A stretch of 64,000 nucleotides of DNA from Acidimicrobium ferrooxidans (GTDB lineage: Bacteria > Actinomycetota > Geothermincolia > Fen-727 > Anoxymicrobiaceae), in the NCBI GenBank assembly GCA_020723485.1, contig DYIU01000004.1, forward strand, positions 108,348 through 172,347, written 5' to 3'. The translations under genes were made by a program, and so were the position numbers. Each line of letters begins with the position of its first letter. The stretch's first letter is position 1. This document shows, one piece after another, positions 34,793-43,462 of this stretch. The notes under the pieces are model-generated. The model was not told the origin of the DNA and made no database searches. It saw only the letters and a list, made by a program, of their open reading frames with translations.

Positions 34793-34875
34793 GGGGTCAG
34801 ACCATTTTCGTTTCGTAAGCCACATGTTCAACATGTTCAATAGAGTTGCTTATGGAACGAAAATGGTCTGACCCC
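34793..34875. repeat. REP-like inverted pair, type B (83 bp), partly coding
   Basis: GGGGTCAGACCATTTTCGTT with a loop containing CCACATGTTCAACATGTTC and the inverted arm. It has the loop direction of the 31644 copy. Positions 34850-34875 are translated as the last residues of the metallophosphoesterase and provide its stop codon. Confidence 0.92.
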
Positions 34876-35995
34876 ATTCGTGCAGGCGCGGCTCGTCGGT
34901 GACCTCGACGACGGTATACCTGGACCTGGGCTCATCCGAGTCGCCGGTGACGTCGCTCGGATTGTTGAACCAGCTGCCGCAGTTCACAGCCTGTGTCCCG
35001 GAGAGCGGGAGCTCGAGCATGCCGGCCCTGTGAGTGTGCCCGTAGATGAAGTAGGCGGGCTTCTCGTCGTAGAAATGGTCGAGAAGGGCCTCAATCTCGA
35101 CCGCGTTCTGCTCAATCGACGTGTCGCGGAATGCGGACACCCTGTATTCCTTCTCGAAGCCGAGGAGCCTCGCGGTCCTGCTCACCGTCCGGTAGAAGCG
35201 GTACCTGCCGTCCACCACCCCGGGCACCGCGGTGCTCATCGCCACCATCTCGTAATACGGTGAGAGGAAAGTCTCCATGTCGTCGAGCCCCACGGAGGGG
35301 TTCCTCTTGAGGAGAAACGCATTGAGGAACCTCCCCCTGGGCCGCCAGAGAGAGCGCTCAAAGAACCCGAGGAGGTGACCGTGTGTGAGGAGAGCGGTCC
35401 TGCCGCGTACCGAGACCTGGTGCCAGGGATAAGTCATGAATAGCGGGACTTTAGCTCCGTTAGGCCGGAGTGACTCGAGCGCGGGGCAGTCCGCGACGAG
35501 CGGGATGGTGAGCTCGGGGGGCTCGAGGTCTCCCGCGCGCAGCCTCTTCATTACCTCTTCCTCGTAGTACAGGCGCACCACGTGGTGGTCGTGGTTGCCA
35601 GGGATGTAGATCACGCGCCCGACGTTGTCGAGCTTGAGAAGCCCGCCCACGAGCTCCCTCGCCTGTTCGAGCGCGTCGGAAAAAGTGGTGGTCCAGAAAT
35701 CGAAGATGTCCCCCAGCAGCACCAGCTCGTCGATGGTGCCCAACCCTCTCAAGCCATCGACGAGCAGCTTCCTGTTGTCGGAGGTGCCCAGCGCTCCGTA
35801 GTCGTTGCCGAAATGCGTGTCGGACACGACGACCAGGCGGTCGGCAACCGCCTCGGGCAGGGGCGCCTTGACCAGCGCCCGTGCGCCGGGTATGCGCGAC
35901 GCGATGAGTTCTATGCGCCTCCGCGCCTGTTCGGCTATCCGCCGGCGTGATTCGCCGCCGGGGCTTCGGCCGTTCTTTGAGTGCTCCTCTTGCAT
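34850..35995 (-). CDS. Metallophosphoesterase (LpxH/UDP-diacylglucosamine hydrolase-like)
   Basis: About 381 aa from ATG 35995 (weak ribosome site; the frame stays open to 36109, so a longer start is possible). Calcineurin-type motifs in order: VVVSDTHFGNDYGALG (D-H), LVLLGDIFDFW (GD), YIPGNHDHHVVRL (GNHD), LLTHGHLLGFFERS (H) and YFIYGHTHRAGML (GHTH). The GDIFDFW and GHTH features are closest to the UDP-2,3-diacylglucosamine diphosphatase group; in a Gram-positive-like host the substrate is probably another phosphoester. The last residues, HEWGQTIFVP, come from a repeat. Confidence 0.85.
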   Translation of the reverse strand: MQEEHSKNGRSPGGESRRRIAEQARRRIELIASRIPGARALVKAPLPEAVADRLVVVSDTHFGNDYGALGTSDNRKLLVDGLRGLGTIDELVLLGDIFDFWTTTFSDALEQARELVGGLLKLDNVGRVIYIPGNHDHHVVRLYYEEEVMKRLRAGDLEPPELTIPLVADCPALESLRPNGAKVPLFMTYPWHQVSVRGRTALLTHGHLLGFFERSLWRPRGRFLNAFLLKRNPSVGLDDMETFLSPYYEMVAMSTAVPGVVDGRYRFYRTVSRTARLLGFEKEYRVSAFRDTSIEQNAVEIEALLDHFYDEKPAYFIYGHTHRAGMLELPLSGTQAVNCGSWFNNPSDVTGDSDEPRSRYTVVEVTDEPRLHEWGQTIFVP

Positions 35996-36260
35996 GACGG
36001 TACATGATTGTACCGCAACGCGCGGGGCGGGTCGCTCTGCCTTGAATCCGCCGCGCGGTCTGTTGAATTTGTTAACTATTGCGCAACTGGTGTCGGACAT
36101 TTGCATCACAAAAGATATCTTTCTTCTAAATTAACCACATAAACAACATGAGCAACAGGTCAGGGGGCTTCGAGAGTCTGGAATGCGCGGGTTCAGTTGG
36201 CGATGGTTCATCAGTCGACTGTTGTTGATGCTGTTATGCAAACGTCTGACACCTGAGGGC
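35996..36260. other. Gene-free interval at the 3' end of the acyl-CoA operon
   Basis: About 265 nt without a supported gene. It contains an AT-rich patch (about 36105-36145) unlike its surroundings and a short TACAAT on the minus strand (36011-36006) that could serve as a -10 for the metallophosphoesterase gene. It separates that gene from the end of the 49.5-36.3 kb operon. Nothing else recognised. Confidence 0.5.
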
Positions 36261-36284
36261 GACCGGCCTTAGATGAGGCCGGTC
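36261..36284 (-). terminator. Hairpin over the last stop codon of the acyl-CoA operon
   Basis: GACCGGCCT and AGGCCGGTC pair perfectly (9 bp) across a 6-nt loop that includes the TAA of the CooC-type gene. No T-tract follows, so termination may need Rho. The position, at the end of the long minus-strand operon, fits a 3'-end hairpin. Confidence 0.45.
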
Positions 36285-37012
36285 TTCTCGAGCGCGGTGA
36301 CAATCGCGGCGCGCGCCGGGCAGTCGGGAAGCTCCAGGAAAGAGAGCTCCTCGCCGTCGAACCTCCTGACGGTGTCGTCCTCGGGCACCCAGCCCAGCAC
36401 GTCGAGGTCGGTGCCGCGCTCTACCGCCCCGGCCTCGTCCGCGTCGCGGGCCCTGTTAACCAGCAGGCCCGTCCCCTGGCCGCCTATCATCTGGTCGGCG
36501 ACCCCTTTTATCGTCCGTGCAACCTTGACTGCCTTCGCGGACGTATCGGACACCAGCAGCACGTAATCGACAGAGCTCAGCACCTTGCGGTTCACCTGCT
36601 CGATGCCCGCCTCGGCGTCGATTATGGTCGCGTCGAACCTGCCCGCCAGGCCCTCAATGGCGTCCTTCAGGATGACGTTGACCTTGCAGTAGCAGCCGGC
36701 GTCCTCGGGCCGGCCGATGGAGAGCAACGCCAGGTTCCCCTGCTCGGTCAGAGCCTCGGCCAGGAGGTAGTCGAGCGACACGGCGAGGTCTTTCTCGTCA
36801 CGCCCACCCGCCTTGACCTCCTCGATTATCTCCTTGCGGACGTCGTTCAGCGTCTTTCGCGGCTCGAGCCCGAGCGCGACCGCGAGCCCGCCTGCCGGGT
36901 CCGCGTCGACCACGAGCGCCCGCCGGCCGTCCTCGCGCGACAGGGCCTGGGCGGCGACGGCGGATACCGTGGTCTTGCCCACCCCGCCCTTTCCGCAGAC
37001 CGACAGGATCAT
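36269..37012 (-). CDS. CooC-type MinD-like ATPase
   Basis: 247 aa from ATG 37012, overlapping the upstream stop as ATGA. Deviant Walker A ILSVCGKGGVGKTT (8-16), LVVDADPAGGLAVALGLEP (A' switch), ATIIDAEAGIEQVNRKVLSS (Walker B), and CYCKVN with the CxC (C107, C109) that in CooC proteins binds the metal inserted into carbon-monoxide dehydrogenase. It follows an acetyl-CoA-synthase-like gene and the dehydratase activases, so it may deliver nickel or another metal to one of these proteins. Cytoplasmic. Confidence 0.85.
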   Translation of the reverse strand: MILSVCGKGGVGKTTVSAVAAQALSREDGRRALVVDADPAGGLAVALGLEPRKTLNDVRKEIIEEVKAGGRDEKDLAVSLDYLLAEALTEQGNLALLSIGRPEDAGCYCKVNVILKDAIEGLAGRFDATIIDAEAGIEQVNRKVLSSVDYVLLVSDTSAKAVKVARTIKGVADQMIGGQGTGLLVNRARDADEAGAVERGTDLDVLGWVPEDDTVRRFDGEELSFLELPDCPARAAIVTALEKTGLI

Positions 37013-37728
37013 CCGCTCCCCTTCCCTTCCGCGAGCTTCTGCCTTATCTTCTTCAGGTCCATCACTGTGTCGCAGACGTCCTGGTACTCGCAAGTCTCGC
37101 AGTCGTAGTTCTCCTCGGAGTACATTTTCATCATGGCGTCGACAATCCTCTGCGCTCCGGCCGCGGCGCCTGCGAGCTTCTTCACCTCGTCCACCCCGGC
37201 GGTGACGAAAACCACCTGCGCCCCGGACACCCCGTCGAGGCTCTTGAGCGAGTCGATGAGGGCGGCGCCGAGGTCGACGAGCGAGAAACCCCTGCCGGCC
37301 GCGTCCCGGGACACCCTGCACCAGACGCTCTGCCTGCTCGGCATGGTCCGGACCGAGAACCCCGCAAGCCTTGTGTCGTACACCGCGTCCCGGACGTCCC
37401 GGTACGACTCGTACTCGTCCGGGAACGTCCCCCCGGCGATGACCACCTGGCCGAACGGAACACTGGCGCTTGCGGCTTCAGCCACGTCGGGGCCCACCAG
37501 GGTGACCTTCCCGTCCTCCACTCCCCCGCCCTCGCTCCATATCAAGAGGGATATCGAAGCCGCCGACGGGTTGCCGAGCTCGAGCGCAGTCTCTTCCTCC
37601 AGGACCAGGGAGGGCCCGTCCGGCCAAGGCTCGCGCGCGGAGCAGTCGAAGTCGCGGCCGCTCCCGCTCCCGCGCCATCCGTCCAGGAGGTTCCTGACCT
37701 CGGTGAGCTGTTCTTCGAATAGGGCCAT
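37009..37728 (-). CDS. Acetyl-CoA synthase-like Cys-containing protein
   Basis: 239 aa. Resembles a short part of the beta subunit of CO dehydrogenase/acetyl-CoA synthase: VVIAGGTFPDEYESYRDVRD, SVRTMPSRQSVWCRVSRDA (C137) and a C-terminal YDCETCEYQDVCDTVMDL (C210, C213, C219) suited to an Fe-S cluster. Full-length enzymes are more than 600 aa, so this is a small relative rather than a complete acetyl-CoA synthase. It ends as ATGA on the CooC-type start, so client and metallochaperone are probably made together. Family call by resemblance only. Confidence 0.55.
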   Translation of the reverse strand: MALFEEQLTEVRNLLDGWRGSGSGRDFDCSAREPWPDGPSLVLEEETALELGNPSAASISLLIWSEGGGVEDGKVTLVGPDVAEAASASVPFGQVVIAGGTFPDEYESYRDVRDAVYDTRLAGFSVRTMPSRQSVWCRVSRDAAGRGFSLVDLGAALIDSLKSLDGVSGAQVVFVTAGVDEVKKLAGAAAGAQRIVDAMMKMYSEENYDCETCEYQDVCDTVMDLKKIRQKLAEGKGSG

Positions 37729-37763
37729 GTCGATCAGAACCGGGCCGCGGGAAAAGGCGGCCC

Positions 37764-38549
37764 TCAGGAATCGTCGAATTCATCCATCCCGGCGAGCAGC
37801 GCGGCCCCTATGGCCGCCGCGAGCCTGGGATCGAACGGGAATTCGTAGTAAGTGCCTTCGAGTTTCTCCTTCACGCCCGCCGCCACCTTGTTGATCCTCG
37901 CGACACCACCGGTCAGCGTGTACTTGTCCCCGCTCGAGAACCTGCGAGCCTGGGCCGCCACTATGCTCGAGACCGCGTCGCACAGGCCCGCCACTATGTC
38001 GGCCGGGTCCTCACCCTCGTTGACGTGGGTTATGACCTCGCTCTCGGCGAAGACCCCGCACTGGCTGCTGATGGACACGGGTTTCTGCGCGCCCTGCGCC
38101 GCCTCGTCTATCTCGTCTATGCCTACCCCGACCGCGTGGCTCATCACCTCGAGGAACCGCCCCGACCCCGAGGCGCACTTGTCATTGCGCATGAAGTTGA
38201 CCACGTCACCGTCCTCGTCTATGAGTATCGACGCGATGCCCTGGCCCCCGACGTGCACTATCATATTTATCTCGGGGATCATGTACGCGCCGGCGGCCGC
38301 GACGCACGTCACCTCGTCCTCGGTGAAGTCGAGGTCCCGGAGCAATTCGGCCCCGCTGCCGGTGCCAGCCCGTGAGTCCACGCGGTCCATACCCATCCCC
38401 GCCTCGAGGAGGACCGAGCTCACCAGGGCGTCTATCTCGTTCGCCACGTTCCCGGTGGTGTCCATAACGCCGCTCGCCACGAGCTTGTCGTCGTCGAGTA
38501 TCACGACCTTCGAGAGCAGGTTGCCGATGTCTATTCCCATCGTTATCAC
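37764..38549 (-). CDS. Acyl-CoA dehydratase/benzoyl-CoA reductase activator ATPase, divergent copy
   Basis: 261 aa of the ASKHA BadF/BadG/BcrA/BcrD family: MITMGIDIGNLLSKVVILDD phosphate loop, NDKCASGSGRFLEVM with cluster Cys C125, ISSQCGVFAESEV with cluster Cys C164, and LTGGVARI. The second phosphate loop, normally DIGGQD-K, reads VHVGGQGIAS (about 99-107), so the two Asp are lost. This suggests a non-catalytic or altered partner in a two-subunit activator, as BcrD is to BcrA. It overlaps the canonical partner by ATGA. Confidence 0.82.
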   Translation of the reverse strand: MITMGIDIGNLLSKVVILDDDKLVASGVMDTTGNVANEIDALVSSVLLEAGMGMDRVDSRAGTGSGAELLRDLDFTEDEVTCVAAAGAYMIPEINMIVHVGGQGIASILIDEDGDVVNFMRNDKCASGSGRFLEVMSHAVGVGIDEIDEAAQGAQKPVSISSQCGVFAESEVITHVNEGEDPADIVAGLCDAVSSIVAAQARRFSSGDKYTLTGGVARINKVAAGVKEKLEGTYYEFPFDPRLAAAIGAALLAGMDEFDDS

Positions 38550-39364
38550 AGGGCACCACCCGCTCTCTGCGCGAACACCGCGGCGCCGTAAGCGCCCATA
38601 AGCTGCGGGTCGAGGTGGGGGGCGAACATCCGCACTCCCAGTGTTCTCTCGAGCTCTGACTTGACCGCCACGTTCTTCGCTACCCCGCCGGTCATCATCA
38701 CTTCCTTCTCCCAGCCGACCCGGCGGACTAGCGCCATCACCCTGTCCGCCATCGACCGGCAGGTGCCGGCCGCCAGGTCGGCCACGTCATAGCCCTTCTG
38801 GAGGTAGTGGAGCACCTCCGTCTCGGCGAATATGCTGCAGCGCGAGCTGAGCTCGACCTTGTTCCTGGCCCGCAGCGCCACCCCGCCGAGGTCCTCGAAG
38901 GAGACGCCGAGCGTCCGGCTCATCACCTCGAGGAACCGGCCGGTGCCGGCCGCGCACTTGTCGTTCATGACGAAGTTGACCAGGTCTCCCCTCTCGTCCA
39001 CGCGGATGACCTTGGCGTCCTGTCCGCCGATGTCAATCACCGTGCGCACCTGGGGCGCCAGCGTGAACGCCCCCAGCCCGTGGCACGATATCTCGCTCAC
39101 GTTGTCCTGGGCCATGCCCTCGCCCTGCACCTTGTCGCGCCCGTACCCGGTGCTTACGCAGTAGGTGATGTCGTCCCAGCCGAGGTCGTACTCCTCGAGA
39201 AGCTGCCCCATCACGGTGCGCGCCGAGTCGAGCGGGTTCGGTTTCACCCGGATGCTCTTTGACAGCAGCCTGACGCCGATGGTCTTGAGCATCAGAGTCC
39301 GGCCGTCCTCTATGAGGACCGCCTGAGCGGTCAGTGAGCCGACGTCTATACCGGCATATGGCAT
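38546..39364 (-). CDS. Acyl-CoA dehydratase/benzoyl-CoA reductase activator ATPase, canonical copy
   Basis: 272 aa, the usual size of HgdC-type activators. MPYAGIDVGSLTAQAVLIED (P1 loop), TVIDIGGQDAKVIRVDE (111-118, P2 loop, complete), NDKCAAGTGRFLEVM (C137), LSSRCSIFAETEV (C176) and MTGGVAKNVAVKSE (adenosine motif). The two Cys hold the dimer-bridging [4Fe-4S] cluster that drives ATP-dependent electron transfer to the dehydratase or reductase. Located 5 nt downstream of the last catalytic subunit and coupled to the divergent copy. Confidence 0.92.
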   Translation of the reverse strand: MPYAGIDVGSLTAQAVLIEDGRTLMLKTIGVRLLSKSIRVKPNPLDSARTVMGQLLEEYDLGWDDITYCVSTGYGRDKVQGEGMAQDNVSEISCHGLGAFTLAPQVRTVIDIGGQDAKVIRVDERGDLVNFVMNDKCAAGTGRFLEVMSRTLGVSFEDLGGVALRARNKVELSSRCSIFAETEVLHYLQKGYDVADLAAGTCRSMADRVMALVRRVGWEKEVMMTGGVAKNVAVKSELERTLGVRMFAPHLDPQLMGAYGAAVFAQRAGGAL

Positions 39365-39369
39365 CCTTG

Positions 39370-40788
39370 CTACCCTTCCGTCCTGGCTCTTGCCCTGGGC
39401 TTTACCTTCTTCTTCTTCGCCACCACGTTCTTTATGAACTCGTCTATGTTAGCCTGGAGCGTGGCCACCGGGGTCATCCCGCTCAGCCACGCGTCACCCT
39501 GCAGGGTCAGCACCGGCGCCCCGATCCTGTCCATCAACTCCTTCTGGACGATCGAGATAACGCTCCAGGTCTGCTTGCAGGCGTGGTGCCCGCAGAAGAC
39601 GCCGCAGTTGGCGTCGAGCATCTTCGCCATCGTTATCGCGTCGTCTATCCAGGCCAGCGACATCGATTCGGCGCCCATCTGCTTGGTCATGGGGAAGGTC
39701 CTGGCCTGCAGGCAGATGCCGTCGAGCATCGTCTCCCTGCTCTCGGTGGAGATAGGCTCGGGGAAGAAGAGGTCGAGCACGTCGAAGAGCTGCGTGTAGC
39801 CCTGCTCCTCCATCCAGTTGAACATCCCGCCGAAGTCTATGTAGTAGCTCGTGTACAGCCAGCCGACGCGGGCGACCTCCTTCTCGGCCGGGTACTCCCC
39901 GGATGCCAGGCGCCTCTTCGCCTCGTCCACCATGATCTGCATGGCCCTCTGCGCCTCCTCGCGCCCCCACTGGGTGAAGCGGCAGCCGTAGATGAACATG
40001 TTGTAGATGTTGGGTACGGGACACGGCGAATTCTTCTTCAGCTCCCAGAGCTGGTGGTGCAGCTCTGAGGACCGGTTGCAGTACTCCACTACCTCGCGAA
40101 GGCGGTCTTCCTTAATCTTCTCGCCCAGGAAGTCCTCGAGCTGTTCCACCAGCGCGAAGAAGTTCCTCCGGTACTGTTCGATGCCTCTCTCGGAGTCGTC
40201 CACCGGCTTCTCCAGGATGAACTGCGGGATGCCCAGGTAGTTCGAGACGAACTCGTGGATCTTGGAGTTCGCGTCGCAAGCCCCGGCCGTGCACGAGATT
40301 ATCGCGTCGGCCTCGAAGTCGTGCCCGCTCAGCATCGAGCCCAGCTCGATGGTGCTGGCCGAGCAGAGGTGGTCGGGGATGCCGATGCCCATGGCGTAGT
40401 CCCAGTAACGGTGTCCCTTACCCTCCGAGGCGTTGCCGGCCAGCGTGCTCAGTATCTCGCTGGTGAGCGGCACCGCGCTCTCGAACGCGTGCACCAGCTC
40501 AGGCACGAAGTTGAACGGCACCAGGATGACCTTCTTGCCCTTGGACTTTGCTTCCTTGGCGTTCTTCAGCCATACGCCGACCGTCTTCAGGAATGCCAGC
40601 GCAGCGGTGCGGACCCGCGGATGCAGGAAAGCCTCCAGGGTGTGAGCCACGTCCGGCGGCATCACGTCTATGACGCCGCGGGCCTCCTCGTCACTTATCT
40701 CGTCGGGGACGTCGAGCACTATCTCGAACAGCCCCTGTATCCGCTCGAACAGCCCAGAGCCGGGCGGCAGCTTCGTATCAACCGGCAT
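39370..40788 (-). CDS. 2-Hydroxyacyl-CoA dehydratase / benzoyl-CoA reductase-type subunit 3
   Basis: 472 aa from ATG 40788 (AAGGAGGAG 4 nt upstream; a TTG at 40806 would leave no ribosome site). HgdB/BcrB-like: VILVPFNFVPELVHAFESAV, IPDHLCSASTIELGSMLSG (C142), IISCTAGACDANSKIHEF (C166, C171) and a late VFCGHHACKQTWSVISIVQ. Close paralogue of the upstream 488-aa subunit: both have PDH(L/I)CSA----GSML and GHH(A/S)CKQTWSV. Both are longer than the usual 380-430 aa through an N-terminal extension of about 85 residues. Predicted [4Fe-4S] catalytic or scaffold subunit. Confidence 0.85.
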   Translation of the reverse strand: MPVDTKLPPGSGLFERIQGLFEIVLDVPDEISDEEARGVIDVMPPDVAHTLEAFLHPRVRTAALAFLKTVGVWLKNAKEAKSKGKKVILVPFNFVPELVHAFESAVPLTSEILSTLAGNASEGKGHRYWDYAMGIGIPDHLCSASTIELGSMLSGHDFEADAIISCTAGACDANSKIHEFVSNYLGIPQFILEKPVDDSERGIEQYRRNFFALVEQLEDFLGEKIKEDRLREVVEYCNRSSELHHQLWELKKNSPCPVPNIYNMFIYGCRFTQWGREEAQRAMQIMVDEAKRRLASGEYPAEKEVARVGWLYTSYYIDFGGMFNWMEEQGYTQLFDVLDLFFPEPISTESRETMLDGICLQARTFPMTKQMGAESMSLAWIDDAITMAKMLDANCGVFCGHHACKQTWSVISIVQKELMDRIGAPVLTLQGDAWLSGMTPVATLQANIDEFIKNVVAKKKKVKPRARARTEG

Positions 40789-42244
40789 TTGCTCCTCCTT
40801 CAACACGGTCCGCGGCGCGACGCCGCACTTTCCTCCTGTCAGAGCGTTTCGGAACTACCACGTTCCTTATGAATTCGTCTATCTCTTTCTGAATAACGGA
40901 CATCGGCGTCGTCCTCTTGAGCCACGAATCGCCCTGAACCGAGAGCATCGGTATCCCAGCGCGGTTCATCAGCTCGCTGCGCAGGATGGAGGCTACGCTC
41001 CAGGTCTGCTTGCAGGAGTGGTGACCGGAGTAGATGGCGCAGTCGGCACCAAGGTCCTTCGAGGCCCAGAGGGCGTCCTCGAGCCAGCACATCGACATCG
41101 AATGGCCTCCGACCTGCCTGGTCATGGGCATGTTCCAGGCCTCGGTGGCCAGTCCGTAGATCATGGATTCGCGGCTCGAAGTGTCGATCATCCCGGGGAA
41201 GAGCAGGTCGAGGCCGTCGCCGAGGTACGTGTAGCCCCGCTCCTCCATCCAGTTGAAGAGACCTGCCAGGTCGAAGTAGTAGCTGGTGTACGTGAGGAGG
41301 CAGCGCGCCACCTCACGGTCTGCCGGGTACGCGCCCTCCTTCAGGCGCCTCTTCGAGATTTCTATCATGGTCTGCACGCACTTTATGGCCTCTTCTGTCC
41401 CCCACATCGTGTACCTGGCGCCGTACGTGAAGAGGGCGAAGAGGTTCGGCACAGGGTCCGGGACCGCCTTGTGCAGGTCCCAGAGCTCCATCATCAGCGT
41501 GTTGCCCTGGTTCACTCTCTCGCACGTCCGCCGCAGCTTCTCCTCGGTCAGCTCCTCTCCCAGGAACTCCTCGAGGTCGGTGATCAGGGTCTCGAAGTTC
41601 TTCTGGTACTGCTCGCGCCCGCGCTCGGTGTTCTCGACCGGCTTCTCCAGCACGAAGAGCGGGATGCCGTGATAGTTGGCGACCAGCTCGTGGGTCTTGG
41701 AGTTGATGTCGCACGACCCTACCGCGGCGCTGATGATGGCCTGGGGCTGGAAGTCGTCGCTCCCCAGCATAGAGCCCACCTCGACCGCGTTGGCGCTGCA
41801 GATGTGGTCGGGCAGGCCGAGCCCGAGCGCCATCTCGAAATAGCGCTCTCCTCTCCCCTCGAGCGCGATGACCCCCAGCGACGAGAGCACCTCACTCGTT
41901 ATCGGGTAGGAGTTGTCGAAGCAGTGGACCAGTTCCGGCGGGAAGCAGAAAGGCACCAGGATCGACTTCTTGCCCTCCAGGGGGGCCGTCTTGGCGTCGG
42001 CGAGCCACTTGCACGCCATCTTCATGAACGCCAGGCTCCCCTCGCGGTTGCGTGGGATGAGCATCGCCTCGAGCGAGGCGCGCGCGTCCGCCGGAAGGAC
42101 CGACATCAGCCCTTCGACCTCCTCGTCGCTCATCACGTCGGGAAGCTTCTCGATTATCTCGAACAGGCCGGTGACGCGGTCGAACAACCCCTGCTTGAAA
42201 CCCCTGGCCAGCGCATCTTCCTTCCTGAGGACGGTCATGCTCAT
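40778..42244 (-). CDS. 2-Hydroxyacyl-CoA dehydratase / benzoyl-CoA reductase-type subunit 2
   Basis: 488 aa, ATG 42244 overlapping the upstream stop as ATGA. Helical N-terminal extension (1-90), then SILVPFCFPPELVHCFDNS (C100, C108), LPDHICSANAVEVGSMLGS (C149), AVGSCDINSKTHELVAN (C178), and a late YSGHHSCKQTWSVASILR. It overlaps the next subunit by 11 nt. The usual role of such subunits is to bind the acyl-CoA and a [4Fe-4S] cluster. A C-terminal basic tail PKRSDRRKVRRRAADR is unusual. Confidence 0.85.
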   Translation of the reverse strand: MSMTVLRKEDALARGFKQGLFDRVTGLFEIIEKLPDVMSDEEVEGLMSVLPADARASLEAMLIPRNREGSLAFMKMACKWLADAKTAPLEGKKSILVPFCFPPELVHCFDNSYPITSEVLSSLGVIALEGRGERYFEMALGLGLPDHICSANAVEVGSMLGSDDFQPQAIISAAVGSCDINSKTHELVANYHGIPLFVLEKPVENTERGREQYQKNFETLITDLEEFLGEELTEEKLRRTCERVNQGNTLMMELWDLHKAVPDPVPNLFALFTYGARYTMWGTEEAIKCVQTMIEISKRRLKEGAYPADREVARCLLTYTSYYFDLAGLFNWMEERGYTYLGDGLDLLFPGMIDTSSRESMIYGLATEAWNMPMTRQVGGHSMSMCWLEDALWASKDLGADCAIYSGHHSCKQTWSVASILRSELMNRAGIPMLSVQGDSWLKRTTPMSVIQKEIDEFIRNVVVPKRSDRRKVRRRAADRVEGGANAG

Positions 42245-43392
42245 GACTTACCCCCGATCCTTTCGAGAAATGCCTGCACCCTGGTCCTTATGCGGCCTAT
42301 GTCGGCGCGCGAGCCGTACTCCTTCTCGAGCTGGAGCACCGGTATGTCGCGCTTCTCGAGGTCGAGCCTGAGCTGGACGTTGTCCACCCCGTGGACGTCG
42401 CAGAACTTGTTGTGCATGACCATGACGCCGTCCACGTCCGCTTTCTTGATCTCGTTCAGCACGAAGTCGCGGCGGCGCGGGAAGTCCTCGTACATCCTCG
42501 GGCAGAGCATGTCCTTGAGATAGGTGTCGGCGAGCGACTTGACGAGGTCGCCCTCGGTGCTGACCGGGCTCCAGAAGGCGCGGGCCCCGTAGCAGAGGGC
42601 ATCCGTTACCACCAGCGCTCCGACGTCCTCAATGGCGCGCACCAGGTCGAGCTCGTCGGTCGCGGCCCCGCAGAGCATCAGCCTGGCCCGGTAGCCGGTG
42701 ACGCCCGTTCCCGTGCGCTCGGCGATGGCCTTGTCCGCGAGCTCGATGAAGTCATCGTACGGCACGGCCGACGCGAGCAGGAAGAGCGAGAGGGCCTCAG
42801 CGCCGGTGAACGAGGGGCTGGAGCCCTCGCGCATCGAGTATATCTGGCGCAGGCGGTCCCGGATGGCCTCCTGCCTGGCGATGGCGGCCTTCAGCTTGTC
42901 ATCGGTAATCTCAACGCCGAAGTGCTTCTCGATGGCTTCCTTGAAGAAGACCAGCTCTTCGACGTAGTAGTTCATCGCATCCTCGGTGGTGAGGTGCGGT
43001 ACCTTGACGTAGTGGAAGAAGTCGGCCGGCTTCACATACATCCAGTTCTCGAACATGCCTCGCAGGTGGTCGCACCCGTTGGTCTCGATGAACCCGTCGA
43101 GGAAATCGTAAGTGCCGTCGAGGCCCAGCTGGAGGCACGAGCGGCAGAAAGAGCAGTTGAAGCGAGCCAGGTGCGCGTCGGCTATCTCCGTGTTCGGGTT
43201 GCCGAGCGCCCTGATGCGGTACGGCAGTATGCCCGCAGCGTCGATTATCTCCGGCGGTGTGGTGACGCACGCGTACCCCAGCACCTTGCCGCCCGATTCC
43301 TTCCACTTCTTGACGTAGTCGTTCTCGACGACCTCCGAGACCTTGTTCACAGCGTCCATAGCGCTTCCGACCTTAACGCTTGCCACGTCCAT
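42241..43392 (-). CDS. 2-Hydroxyacyl-CoA dehydratase / benzoyl-CoA reductase-type subunit 1 (BcrC/HgdB-like)
   Basis: 383 aa from ATG 43392 (AAGAGG just upstream; GTG 43395 possible). The most canonical of the three: VLGYACVTTPPEIIDAAGIL (C42), RFNCSFCRSCLQLGLDGTYD (C80, C83, C86), GCDHLRGMFENW, MLCGAATDELDLVRAIEDV and VMHNKFCDVHGVDNVQL (C331). Length matches BcrC/BadD and HgdB. The substrate is unknown; two further subunits and two activators follow in tight order, so the enzyme could be a three-subunit reductase or dehydratase. Confidence 0.88.
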   Translation of the reverse strand: MDVASVKVGSAMDAVNKVSEVVENDYVKKWKESGGKVLGYACVTTPPEIIDAAGILPYRIRALGNPNTEIADAHLARFNCSFCRSCLQLGLDGTYDFLDGFIETNGCDHLRGMFENWMYVKPADFFHYVKVPHLTTEDAMNYYVEELVFFKEAIEKHFGVEITDDKLKAAIARQEAIRDRLRQIYSMREGSSPSFTGAEALSLFLLASAVPYDDFIELADKAIAERTGTGVTGYRARLMLCGAATDELDLVRAIEDVGALVVTDALCYGARAFWSPVSTEGDLVKSLADTYLKDMLCPRMYEDFPRRRDFVLNEIKKADVDGVMVMHNKFCDVHGVDNVQLRLDLEKRDIPVLQLEKEYGSRADIGRIRTRVQAFLERIGGKS

Positions 43393-43462
43393 CACCTCTT
43401 ATCCCGGATTGCCTCCGATTGTAGCCTTCCAGGCGCCGAGCGCCTTGATCTGGGTCATGAGT

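Noticed and set aside
21838..34875. Insertion sequence ends
   Set aside because: Pairs have 4-43 nt between arms, no room for a transposase; no transposase-like gene in the window.
37009..37728. Full acetyl-CoA synthase gene
   Set aside because: Only 239 aa and lacks the large N-terminal and central domains; only a partial resemblance is claimed.
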